A stretch of 23,077 bases of DNA from an uncultured Blautia sp. (GTDB lineage: Bacteria > Bacillota > Clostridia > Lachnospirales > Lachnospiraceae): assembly GCA_900542045.1 (NCBI GenBank), contig UQMI01000052.1, forward strand, positions 1 to 23,077, given 5' to 3'. Below, piece after piece: positions 1-6,770 of the stretch; the first letter of the stretch is position 1, and each line of letters starts with the position of its first letter. A program made the translations under genes and the position numbers. Under the pieces are notes generated by a model. That model saw only the letters and a program-made list of their open reading frames with translations. It did not search any database and had not been told where the DNA came from.

Positions 1-232
1 CCGCCGAGTGGCCGCTGGCAAACGCACCAGTGGCCGCTGCTCGGCGCAAATTGCAATAGCGTTGGAATTATCTTTGGATGAAGCAAAGGACTTGCTTGGA
101 AGCGCCGGATTTGCATTGTCCCGAAGTTCCAAGACAGATATTATCGTGGCTTATTTTTTGCAGAATAAAATATATGATATGTTTGAAATCAATGATGTGC
201 TGTATGCATATGGACAGCCAGTATTTGGTTAA
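1..232 (+). pseudogene. 3' fragment of a macro-domain-associated C-terminal domain protein
   Basis: An open frame enters from the window edge and stops at 230-232. From about position 50 the translation (IAIALELSLDEAKDLLG, then SSKTDIIVAYFLQ and DMFEINDVLYAYGQ) matches my memory of a helical, HTH-like C-terminal domain that follows a macro (ADP-ribose-binding) domain in Lachnospiraceae proteins. The bases before position 50 do not fit that family. They encode a low-complexity stretch from GC-rich repeats, so the gene looks cut by a repeat and only about 60 native codons remain. A GTG at 8 could in principle start a 74-codon frame, but it has no ribosome binding site and is unlikely to be a real start. 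The fragment lies about 200 bases before the vWA gene on the same strand. The family assignment is from recall. A frame continuing upstream of the window cannot be excluded. Confidence 0.5.
2..51. repeat. GC-rich short direct and inverted repeats
   Basis: The 11-mer AGTGGCCGCTG occurs at 7-17 and again at 29-39, a period of 22 bases. CGCCGAG at 2-8 is the reverse complement of CTCGGCG at 40-46, so the stretch can fold on itself. It is much richer in GC than the gene fragment that follows. It may be the edge of a longer repeat array or a small palindromic element outside the window. Confidence 0.5.
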
Positions 233-329
233 GTAAACAGAAAAGGCGAAGTTACAATGTCGCCTGACATGCGACCAACTCCGTTGGTTCTGTATATAAA
301 ATGTGATTAGAAACGATGGAAGGAAGTAC

Positions 330-431
330 CCCGCAAGGGGATACCAATATGACTTGAACCCAGGTCAGGAAAGGAGTAATCCCGCAGGGGGATACCAATA
401 TGACCTGAACCCAGGTCAGGAAAGGAGTAAT
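330..431 (+). repeat. 51-bp tandem duplication in the vWA gene leader
   Basis: Unit 330-380 is repeated as 381-431 with only two mismatches (336/387 and 354/405). Each unit ends in the ribosome binding site AAAGGAG followed by TAAT, but only the second copy is followed by an ATG (435). Each unit also carries an inverted repeat. In unit 2 it is TGACCTG (401-407), loop AACC, CAGGTCA (412-418). In unit 1 one base changes to TGACTTG, which still pairs through a G-U wobble. A further hairpin, CCCC-GCAA-GGGG with a GNRA loop, lies at 329-340. The leader therefore has two orphan or active ribosome sites, each just behind a small hairpin. Confidence 0.85.
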
Positions 432-434
432 CAC

Positions 435-1109
435 ATGAATACAGAATTAACAGAGTTGGTTTTTATTTTGGATAGAAGTGGTTCCATGGGGGGATTGGAG
501 AGGGATATAATCGGTGGATTTAACGGAATGATAGCCCGGCAGAAAGCAGATGAAAAGCAAGTGAATGTGACAACCGTGTTATTTGATGACCTGGTGGAGA
601 TTATTCATGATCGATTTCCCATTGAGATTATCGGGCCTTTGACGGAAGAAGAATATTATGTCAGGGGCTGTACGGCGCTTCTGGATGCAGTGGGAGAAGC
701 GATTGAGAAGACAGACAATGTCCAAAAACATCTGCCGGAATCCCATAAAGCCGGAAAAGTCATTTTTGTTATTACCACAGATGGATTGGAAAATTCCAGT
801 GAGAAGTTCACTTATGAGCAGATACGGGAAATGATCCATGCAAAAAAAGAATGTGGATGGGAGTTCTTATTCCTTGGTGCAAACATGGATGCCGGAAATG
901 AGGCAGAAAAGATCGGTATTGCCCGTAACCGTTCTGTGACTTATGAAAATGATCCGGAAGGTGTTGCCATTAATTTTAAAGCGGTGGGTAGGGCACTTAG
1001 CAAGGCAATTATGAGTGATCCGTCAGAGCCTTTTCTGGATGACAGATGGAAAGAAGAAATCGTGAATTATCACCAGAAACGGAACAACAGAGACAGAAGG
1101 AGACGGTAA
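435..1109 (+). CDS. von Willebrand factor A domain protein
   Basis: This 224-residue protein is essentially one vWA domain. A complete metal-ion-dependent adhesion site is visible: D13-x-S15-x-S17 in LDRSGSM, T80 in RGCTALLDAVG, and D116 in VITTDGLENSS. Proteins of this type bind partners through a divalent metal. The absence of a signal peptide or membrane segment suggests a cytoplasmic role. The very C-terminus is basic (RDRRRR). I place the start at 435 because AAAGGAG (421-427) is well spaced there. An in-frame extension up to 303 would only translate the duplicated leader. Its stop is two bases before the MazF-like gene, so the two are almost certainly co-transcribed and may be translationally coupled. 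The partner and function are unknown. It resembles TerY-like small vWA proteins, and an operon role with the MazF-fold protein is inferred from position only. Confidence 0.85.
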   Translation: MNTELTELVFILDRSGSMGGLERDIIGGFNGMIARQKADEKQVNVTTVLFDDLVEIIHDRFPIEIIGPLTEEEYYVRGCTALLDAVGEAIEKTDNVQKHLPESHKAGKVIFVITTDGLENSSEKFTYEQIREMIHAKKECGWEFLFLGANMDAGNEAEKIGIARNRSVTYENDPEGVAINFKAVGRALSKAIMSDPSEPFLDDRWKEEIVNYHQKRNNRDRRRR

Positions 1110-1111
1110 CT

Positions 1112-2005
1112 ATGAGTAAAAAAGAGAAAACTTTTTATCCCGCCGGCTTGCATGGGATCAGGCGAGGAGATATTTACTATGTGGATTTTGGAAAAATAGA
1201 AGATGTGGTAGGACGGGAAGCAGCCAAGAAAAGACCGGTATTGATTGTACAGAATAATTTGGGGAATAAAGTGTCGGATACAGTGATTTGCCTGTGTTTG
1301 ACTTCAAGATGCAAAGGAAATATGCCCTATCATGTCTATTATAACGATATGAATATTATGAAGGTACCCAGTGACATTTGCGCTGAACAAATTCAGACTG
1401 TAGACAAATGCAGGTTGATGGATTATTGCGGCAATGTGGGAGAGCGTGTGATGAAGGAAGTGGATCATGCTCTGGCCCACACGCTGGGTATGAAGCACTC
1501 CGAGGATGGTGAGCTGCAGTTGGAGGCAACAGAGCCTGTAGAAATAGTACAGGAGACGTCTGTATCGGCATATCGGTTTTTGCAGGAGCAAGTGGTATTC
1601 TGGAATAATTTGAAGTTGAAACTGATGGCGATGAAACAGGATATTGCGCAGTTGGAAGAGGAGATCGAGTCTGTACTTAATTTTATAGAAGGTACGACCT
1701 ACAATACAGTGCAGGGGTACCGGATGTATAAGATCTTGCGAGATAAGAGAACAGAACGGAAGCATATATTGGAAGAAGTAATCTGCATGGAGGCCTTACT
1801 GGAGCAGGTAGACTACAAGAAAATGGCAAGCGCATTCCAGAGCAGTCTGGATTATGCCAATCGCAGGATCAGCGAAGCAAACAAAATCAGTCCGGTAAAA
1901 GAGCTACAGACGATGCAGACAGAGGTAAGCGAATTGACCCAAGGACAAGATTCAGACATAGTTGGCGAGAAGAAGGAAGAGGGGGCAGGCCAGAGGGCGA
2001 GCTAG
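1112..2005 (+). CDS. MazF/PemK-family protein with long coiled-coil C-terminus
   Basis: Residues about 15-128 form a MazF/PemK ribonuclease fold: RRGDIYYVDF (17-26), KKRPVLIVQNN (39-49), CLTSR around 62-66, and EQIQTVDK near 92. The arginine of KKRPV and the T/S of LTSR match the positions used for catalysis in MazF toxins, which cut mRNA at short sequences. Residues about 150-265 are strongly helical and heptad-like (LKLKLMAMKQDIAQLEEEIE), and the last 40 are polar. At 297 residues it is more than twice a classic MazF (about 115), so the tail is an added module, perhaps for oligomerising or self-inhibition. The start at 1112 follows AGAAGGAGA (1095-1103). No MazE-like antitoxin gene lies next to it; the upstream neighbour is the vWA protein. 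The stop is about 20 bases from the likely end of the insertion sequence. Confidence 0.8.
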   Translation: MSKKEKTFYPAGLHGIRRGDIYYVDFGKIEDVVGREAAKKRPVLIVQNNLGNKVSDTVICLCLTSRCKGNMPYHVYYNDMNIMKVPSDICAEQIQTVDKCRLMDYCGNVGERVMKEVDHALAHTLGMKHSEDGELQLEATEPVEIVQETSVSAYRFLQEQVVFWNNLKLKLMAMKQDIAQLEEEIESVLNFIEGTTYNTVQGYRMYKILRDKRTERKHILEEVICMEALLEQVDYKKMASAFQSSLDYANRRISEANKISPVKELQTMQTEVSELTQGQDSDIVGEKKEEGAGQRAS

Positions 2006-2108
2006 GAAAAACAATCTGAACTTCCAAAAAAATTGACACTCAATAAATTGGCGCTCATTGGGGAAGCTGAAAAAAGCCCGTAAAATCAAGGAAAATCCCA
2101 TTTTTCAC

Positions 2109-2137
2109 TTGTATTTTTTGGAAAAATATGGCATAAT
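2109..2137 (+). promoter_or_regulatory. Putative transposase promoter
   Basis: TTGTAT (2109-2114) and CATAAT (2132-2137) are separated by 17 bases. The transcript would start near 2144, about 40 bases before the chosen ATG at 2185. The -10 box matches the consensus at five of six positions; the -35 box is weaker. Confidence 0.5.
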
Positions 2138-2184
2138 ACAAGAGAGACAATTAACCCTCAAATATTAAACGGATGGAGTGCCAT

Positions 2185-3927
2185 ATGTACCTGGACTGTA
2201 CGATAAAGATACCTGATTCAAACGGGAAAATCACGAAGAAGACAATCAAGGGAACGACGTATATCTATTATGAATACGCGCGGATTTATCTGAAAGATAA
2301 GAAGTATAACACACCGAGACGGATATGTATCGGCAAGCAGATTCCGGGCCAGCCTGCCCTCATGTTGCCGAATGACAAGTTCTTAAAGATATTTCCACAG
2401 GAAATCCTGCCGGAGGAGAAACAGGGATACCGAAGTGGCTGCCTTCGTATTGGGGCTTATATTGTGATTCGGAAGGTCATATCTGACTACAGATTGGATC
2501 TGATGCTTGCAAGAATCGTTGGAAAGGATGCGGGGCTGTTTCTGGATCTGGCTGCCTATACAATCATTACCGAAGGAAATGCCGCCCAGTATTATCCGGA
2601 TTATGCTTTCAACCATCCATTGATGACAGAGGATATGCGTATATACAGTGATTCGAAAGTGTCCGATTTTCTTAGCCGGACTACGACAGACCAACGGATT
2701 CTGTTTTTGAATGAATGGAACGAGAAGAGAGATCATAGGGAAAGGATCTATATTTCTTACGATTCCACAAACAAAAACAGCCAGGCCGGCGACATCGATC
2801 TGGTAGAGTTTGGCCATCCAAAAGATGACCAGGGGAAAGAAATCTTTAATTATTCCATTGCCTATGACCGGAATAATAGAGAGCCTTTGTTCTACGAGTC
2901 TTATCCCGGAAGCATTGTAGACATATCCCAGCTTCAGTATACGCTTGGCAAAGCGAAGGGATATGGGTACAGACGGGTTGGGTTTATTCTGGACCGGGGA
3001 TATTTTAGCAAGGAAAATATCCGGTTCATGGATGATAATGGATATGATTTCGTTATCATGGCCAAGGGGATGAAAAAACTGGTCAGCGATATCATACTGG
3101 AGCGAAGAGGACGTTTCGAGGATGATCGGAAAAACAGTATCCGCGCCTACAAAGTCAGTGGCACAACTGTTCGGCGGAAACTATATGCAGATGATGAAAA
3201 AGAGAGGTATTTCCATATTTATTATAGTGACAGCAAAAGGCAGTCTGAGCGGGAAAAATTTGAAGATAAAATTGACCAGATGGGAAAGGAACTAAAAGAC
3301 TGTATGGGGCTGCCAGTTCGTCTGAGAGGAGATTTTATTAAATATTTCGATCTGGTGTACTGGCATGAAGGCCTGGAAGATGAGAAGTTCATGTCCGGAA
3401 TCGAAAAGACAGAAATAATCAACCGGGAGATACAGCTTTGTGGTTATTTTGTGATTGTGACTTCGGATAAGATGACAGCAGAGGAAGCGCTGACGCTGTA
3501 TAAGAGCAGGGATGGATCGGAGAAACTTTTCCGGGGAGATAAATCGTATCTCGGGGCGCGGAGTGAGCGGGTTTACTCTAATGAGTCAATGGATACAAAG
3601 ATATTTATAGAGTTTGTAGCCACGATTATCCGAAGTAAGATATATACCTGTCTGAAAGACGAAATGGACCGACAGGAACACAGGAGAAATTTCATGACAG
3701 TGCCTGCAGCCATAAAGGAACTGGAAAAGATAGAGATGCTAAAAGGTGCTGATAATGAATACCGTTTGGATTATGCAGTTACTGCCAGACAAAAAGAGAT
3801 CCTGAAAGCTTTCGGCCTTACAGCATCTAATGTACAGAAACAGGCGGCTGCAATCAGTTCAGATCTGGCAAGGATTGAGGTTGAGGAGTTTGAAAAAGCA
3901 GCAAACGAACAAATGAAAACACTGTGA
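2185..3927 (+). CDS. DDE transposase, IS4 superfamily (IS1634-like)
   Basis: The full-length transposase has 580 residues and moves its element by cut-and-paste chemistry with an RNase H-fold DDE site. The acidic residues can be placed: D193 in YISYDSTN, D270 in GFILDRGYFSKENI, and E446 within YKSRDGSEKLFRGDK. That last block fits the IS4-superfamily signature Y-x2-R-x3-E-x6-K exactly. The phrase LFYESYPGSIVDISQL, between the first two, is typical of the IS1634/ISNCY-like group. There is no frameshift or stop, so it is probably active or recently active. I choose ATG 2185 because GGATGGAG (2171-2178) is well spaced there; an in-frame ATG at 2173 would add four residues. The gene ends 17 bases before the small coiled-coil gene. 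Confidence 0.9.
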   Translation: MYLDCTIKIPDSNGKITKKTIKGTTYIYYEYARIYLKDKKYNTPRRICIGKQIPGQPALMLPNDKFLKIFPQEILPEEKQGYRSGCLRIGAYIVIRKVISDYRLDLMLARIVGKDAGLFLDLAAYTIITEGNAAQYYPDYAFNHPLMTEDMRIYSDSKVSDFLSRTTTDQRILFLNEWNEKRDHRERIYISYDSTNKNSQAGDIDLVEFGHPKDDQGKEIFNYSIAYDRNNREPLFYESYPGSIVDISQLQYTLGKAKGYGYRRVGFILDRGYFSKENIRFMDDNGYDFVIMAKGMKKLVSDIILERRGRFEDDRKNSIRAYKVSGTTVRRKLYADDEKERYFHIYYSDSKRQSEREKFEDKIDQMGKELKDCMGLPVRLRGDFIKYFDLVYWHEGLEDEKFMSGIEKTEIINREIQLCGYFVIVTSDKMTAEEALTLYKSRDGSEKLFRGDKSYLGARSERVYSNESMDTKIFIEFVATIIRSKIYTCLKDEMDRQEHRRNFMTVPAAIKELEKIEMLKGADNEYRLDYAVTARQKEILKAFGLTASNVQKQAAAISSDLARIEVEEFEKAANEQMKTL

Positions 3928-3944
3928 TATGGGAGGGCAGGAAG

Positions 3945-4169
3945 ATGGCGAGACGGGTTGTGACATTAGAAGAAAAGATAGAGAAAGCTCAGATCAATGT
4001 GGCCGAAACAAAAGTGAAATACGATAAGGCAGTTGATGAATTGGAAAAGCTTCTGACGAAACGGAAGGAGCGGGATAACAAGCAGCTCCTGGAAGCATTC
4101 TCAAAAAGCGAGAAAACCCTTACAGAAGTCATTGAATTCCTGCAAGGGAATAGGCCGTCAGAAGATTGA
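3945..4169 (+). CDS. Small coiled-coil protein carried by the insertion sequence
   Basis: This 74-residue protein is almost entirely charged helix (EEKIEKAQINVAETKVKYDKA, then LEKLLTKRKERDNKQLLEAF) and ends in ITEVIEFLQG-like sequence (read here as LTEVIEFLQG). It has no catalytic motif. Similar small charged coiled-coil proteins accompany insertion sequences and conjugative elements in gut Firmicutes and may help or regulate transposition, but I cannot name the family with confidence. The ATG at 3945 follows GGGAGGGCAGGAAG. A GTG at 3924 overlapping the transposase stop would give a longer frame with a less natural start (IWEGRK). The stop lies at the start of the putative right inverted repeat. 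Confidence 0.65.
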   Translation: MARRVVTLEEKIEKAQINVAETKVKYDKAVDELEKLLTKRKERDNKQLLEAFSKSEKTLTEVIEFLQGNRPSED

Positions 4170-4204
4170 GTGTTACATAACAATTGGACAGGGGAAGAAA
4201 AAGC

Positions 4205-4750
4205 ATGATGACACTAACGCAGTATAAAAAAGTAATTAAATCTTTAACCAGAGATGAATTAGAAGCGCATTTATTTGAAATGTTCAAATCTTCTAAAGTT
4301 TTCAAGGATATCGAAAGCAGTTGTTGGAGCGTGGAATCCAATGATGAATTGATAGCCAGTCTGCAGAAACGATTAGAAAAGGTTTTCTGGAAGGAACAGT
4401 TTTCTTTGAGTGAATGCAAAGGTGTGCTGAACGACTACCTAAGCAGAACTGTAGATGAAGGAACGAAGGCTCTGATGCACCTTGCTTTCGCTGCCGAAGC
4501 CGCAGAACTTAGTGCAGTATACGGTGACTATGGGGGAAGATTTTACAACAGCCTTGAATCCTCAGCTGAAAAATTTTTGAATTATGCGAAACTGCATCCG
4601 GATTTCTTCAGCCTCCACGAAACAGAATTCGAAAACCTCATATCTACTGCCGATCCTCTGGGGTATGGCGTATCAGATGATCTGGGATATATGATGGAAA
4701 ACGTTCGCATAGAACTCGGGTATTATGATGATCCAGATGGGGACAAGTGA
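4205..4750 (+). CDS. DUF6155-like protein
   Basis: This 181-residue soluble, mostly helical and acidic protein has no signal peptide or membrane segment. The N-terminus (MTLTQYKKVIKSLTRDELEAHL) and the general layout of helices resemble DUF6155 proteins, which have no known reaction. The middle (LMHLAFAAEAAELSAVYGDYG) and the tail (SDDLGYMMENVRIELGYYDD) are suggestive of helical repeats. The start at 4205 follows AGGGGAAG (4190-4196). A TTG at 4184 would lie inside the ribosome site region. It is directly downstream of the insertion sequence on the same strand, so read-through from the element could express it. The family call is from resemblance only. Confidence 0.55.
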   Translation: MMTLTQYKKVIKSLTRDELEAHLFEMFKSSKVFKDIESSCWSVESNDELIASLQKRLEKVFWKEQFSLSECKGVLNDYLSRTVDEGTKALMHLAFAAEAAELSAVYGDYGGRFYNSLESSAEKFLNYAKLHPDFFSLHETEFENLISTADPLGYGVSDDLGYMMENVRIELGYYDDPDGDK

Positions 4751-4789
4751 TGACTGCAATTAGCGTTGAGGGTAAAAAAACTCAGGAAG

Positions 4790-5002
4790 TTAAGGCATTA
4801 TCCCTGTGACAACAAATAAAATGGAAGGTGCATTTCTGCACACAGGAATGACGGCGGCACACGCCAGAGCAAGGCTTCTGGCGAACATATACAGGGCGTT
4901 TGTCCGGCCGGTTCTCCTTTCTGCCATGACCGCTCCTATTGAAAAACAAACGCCCAGAATGGCACTGATTAGCGTTGTGTATGCGTTTATATAATATATC
5001 AA
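4790..5002 (-). pseudogene. Truncated small membrane protein coupled to a GNAT gene
   Basis: A 70-codon frame on the minus strand starts at TTG 5002-5000. This TTG overlaps the TGA of the acetyltransferase gene (TTGA) and is preceded by a perfect AGGAGG seven bases away, so it looks like a genuine translationally coupled start. The product has three hydrophobic stretches: TTLISAILGVCFSIGAV, ALYMFARSLALACAAVIPV, and ILFVVTGI. It then ends abruptly at VTGIMP in what looks like the middle of a membrane helix. I infer the 3' part was lost, perhaps with the rearrangement that brought the DUF6155-like gene to within 40 bases. It could instead be a complete very small membrane protein. Confidence 0.45.
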
Positions 5003-5481
5003 GGTCTGTCCTCCTGCCATAGCATGATCCATTCGTCTCCGTTTTCCTTTATAGTTTCAAATCCGATTTTTCGATACATTTCAGCCGCGTAATTGGCCTT
5101 TTGAACAGAAAGTGAAACCCTCTTATAGCCATATATTTTCAGCAAAGACAGCATTTCTCTCATCATATCGGTTCCTATCCCCTGTCCGCGATATTCTTTG
5201 TATAGAGAGATTGCAAGGGATGGCGTTTCATCGTCAATATGTCCGTAATCGTTGATTATGCGTACCCAGACAGCTCCGACGATTTTTTTCTCAACTTCTG
5301 CAGCTAATGCAAAATCATCTTTTAGTAATCCAAAGTGATCAACATAAATCTGCAATTCAGGAGAAGCAATAATATTTTTGGGCGGTGGCGCTATACCGTC
5401 TGGAATAAAAAGCGCTTCGTATAAAAAATCATTCAACAGTGGATATTCTTCTACTGTCATTTCACGTATCGTATATTCCAT
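4999..5481 (-). CDS. GNAT-family N-acetyltransferase
   Basis: This 160-residue protein has the usual GNAT length and layout and would use acetyl-CoA to acetylate an amine on an unknown substrate. The acetyl-CoA-binding motif A is clear as LYKEYRGQGIGTDMM (Q/R-x-x-G-x-G). It is followed by the C-terminal KANYAAEMYRKIGFETI, where the tyrosine and the R-x-GF turn are typical. The start at 5481 has an AGGAGAG site a few bases upstream on the minus strand. An extended -10 promoter lies about 40 bases upstream. A truncated membrane-protein frame overlaps its stop codon. Confidence 0.85.
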   Translation of the reverse strand: MEYTIREMTVEEYPLLNDFLYEALFIPDGIAPPPKNIIASPELQIYVDHFGLLKDDFALAAEVEKKIVGAVWVRIINDYGHIDDETPSLAISLYKEYRGQGIGTDMMREMLSLLKIYGYKRVSLSVQKANYAAEMYRKIGFETIKENGDEWIMLWQEDRP

Positions 5482-5518
5482 GAATCTCTCCTGTAAAAAT
5501 GGTTGTTTTGTTTTCTAC

Positions 5519-5527
5519 ATTATATCA
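5519..5527 (-). promoter_or_regulatory. Extended -10 promoter of the GNAT gene
   Basis: Read on the minus strand, the sequence is TGATATAAT: a perfect TATAAT (5524-5519) preceded by the TGN extension. No good -35 is seen at 16-18 bases, which an extended -10 promoter can tolerate. It lies about 40 bases before the start codon at 5481. Confidence 0.6.
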
Positions 5528-5771
5528 CACCTCAAATTTCCGGGAAAGCAGCAATCCCATACGTCTGAATGTATGAAGCGTTGAAGAACCATTGTCTATT
5601 CCTTTCCGCGTCCCATAGAAAACGGGCTGCATATCTGATAAAATACTCCTATAATATAAAAAATCTGATCAGACAATCATGTCCGATAGCGAAAACAGGG
5701 CATTTCTCGCTTTGTGTCGTGTTTGGCTGCCGGCATTTATGGTAATGTGAGAGGGAAAGGAGGGGAAATGA

Positions 5772-6728
5772 GTGGACACGAAAAAGATAGGAGCGTTTCT
5801 GAAGGCACTTCGCAGGGAAAAAGGATTGACGCAGGAACAGCTGGCTGAGATTCTGCTCGTATCGGGGAGAACAGTCTCACGGTGGGAAACAGGAACGAAT
5901 ATGCCGGATTTAAGTATTCTGATCCAGATGGCGGAGTTCTATGGTGTAGATGTGAAGGAAATTTTAGATGGAGAAAGAAAAGGCGAGAATATGGATAAAG
6001 AATTGAAAGAAACATTAACGAAGGTTGCAGATTACAGTAAGTTGGAGAAAGAAAAGGCAGCTAAAACAGGCAATATTGCATTTGGTCTGTCTTTTGCAAT
6101 CTGTGCAGTGGTGATAGTAGTGCAGCTGTTTGCTGCCGGGAATATGAGATATGTGGCTGGAGAAACGGCTGTTTTGCTGATCGGCGGTATTGCTTATCTT
6201 GGAATGATGTCTTACAACGGGATTTATGAGACAGATTCCAGGTTTAAAAATTCGCCGTTTACGGATGCTGTGATAAGCATCATATGTGCGGTTCTGTTTA
6301 CGACAGTATTAGCGGTATATTATGTTAAAATGGGAGCAGATATGTCCCAGATTGTTTCTATTGCGCTTATATTTTGGCTCGGGATTTCGATAGCAGGGTT
6401 TGGCGTATTGAGAATACTGGCGCATTTCAGCCATAAGAGAAAGGAGAAAATTCTGGAAAATAACGCTGCGCCGGCTGCGGAGCAGCAGGAAGTCAATGTG
6501 TTTACGGCAGATGGAAACCTGCAGGCAAATATGATAATCCATACGTTAAAAAACAATGGTATTGCAGCATATGGACAGGACTTGGGAGACGCCGGGTTTG
6601 CGTCAGTGCGTTATGGCATGGGCAGAGGCATAGATGACAGAGTTGCAATTATCGTAGCCAGTGATAAAGCGGATTGGGCAAAGCAGGTGATAAAAGAAAT
6701 GGGATTGGAGAAGAATGCCACGCCTTAG
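5772..6728 (+). CDS. XRE-family regulator with four membrane helices and DUF2007-like tail
   Basis: The 318-residue protein has three parts. Residues 1-65 are a Cro/C1-type HTH (FLKALRREKGLTQEQLAEIL, then VSRWETG). About 100-215 hold four hydrophobic helices (for example IAFGLSFAICAVVIVVQLFAA and SIALIFWLGISIAGFGVL). About 245-315 resembles the DUF2007 putative signal-transducing domain (TADGNLQANMIIHTLKNNGI, then DRVAIIVASDKADWAKQVI). A membrane-tethered DNA-binding protein with a cytosolic sensor-like tail is inferred. The start is GTG 5772, six bases after AAAGGAGGGG; an ATG at 5768 is out of frame. A perfect TATAAT occurs at 5650-5655 but lacks a good -35, so I do not call a promoter. The gene is followed after 42 bases by a GNAT gene and may be co-transcribed with it. 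Confidence 0.8.
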   Translation: MDTKKIGAFLKALRREKGLTQEQLAEILLVSGRTVSRWETGTNMPDLSILIQMAEFYGVDVKEILDGERKGENMDKELKETLTKVADYSKLEKEKAAKTGNIAFGLSFAICAVVIVVQLFAAGNMRYVAGETAVLLIGGIAYLGMMSYNGIYETDSRFKNSPFTDAVISIICAVLFTTVLAVYYVKMGADMSQIVSIALIFWLGISIAGFGVLRILAHFSHKRKEKILENNAAPAAEQQEVNVFTADGNLQANMIIHTLKNNGIAAYGQDLGDAGFASVRYGMGRGIDDRVAIIVASDKADWAKQVIKEMGLEKNATP

Positions 6729-6770
6729 TATTCTGGTTCGCAATAGTATAGAAGTTATGGAGAGAGGAAA

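Larger units (their letters stand above)
2023..4188 (+). mobile_element. Insertion sequence, IS4 superfamily (IS1634-like); ends approximate
   Basis: The element is defined by an intact DDE transposase (2185-3927) plus a small downstream gene (3945-4169). Ends are tentative. At the left, TCCAA (2023-2027) and ACACTCA (2036-2042) are matched in inverted order by TGAGTGT (4167-4173) and TTGGA (4184-4188), with different spacing between the two blocks, so any terminal inverted repeat is imperfect. I see no clear target-site duplication. It sits between the MazF-like gene and the DUF6155-like gene, and neither frame is interrupted by it. Confidence 0.6.

Noticed and set aside
303..434. N-terminal extension of the vWA protein to position 303
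   Set aside because: It only translates the 51-bp duplicated leader, has no ribosome site of its own, and the family's first strand begins just after ATG 435.
1304..1765. Long minus-strand frame opposite the MazF-like gene
   Set aside because: It is the antisense shadow of a clear coding gene, with no ribosome site and a composition typical of such shadows.
4759..4977. Direct repeat ATTAGCGTTG at 4759-4768 and 4968-4977 as a target-site or deletion scar
   Set aside because: Ten bases is short, the copies lie within or beside unrelated frames, and there is no element between them.
5650..5655. Perfect TATAAT as promoter of the XRE-membrane regulator
   Set aside because: No acceptable -35 or TGN extension, and it is more than 110 bases before the start codon; it is noted only in that gene's entry.
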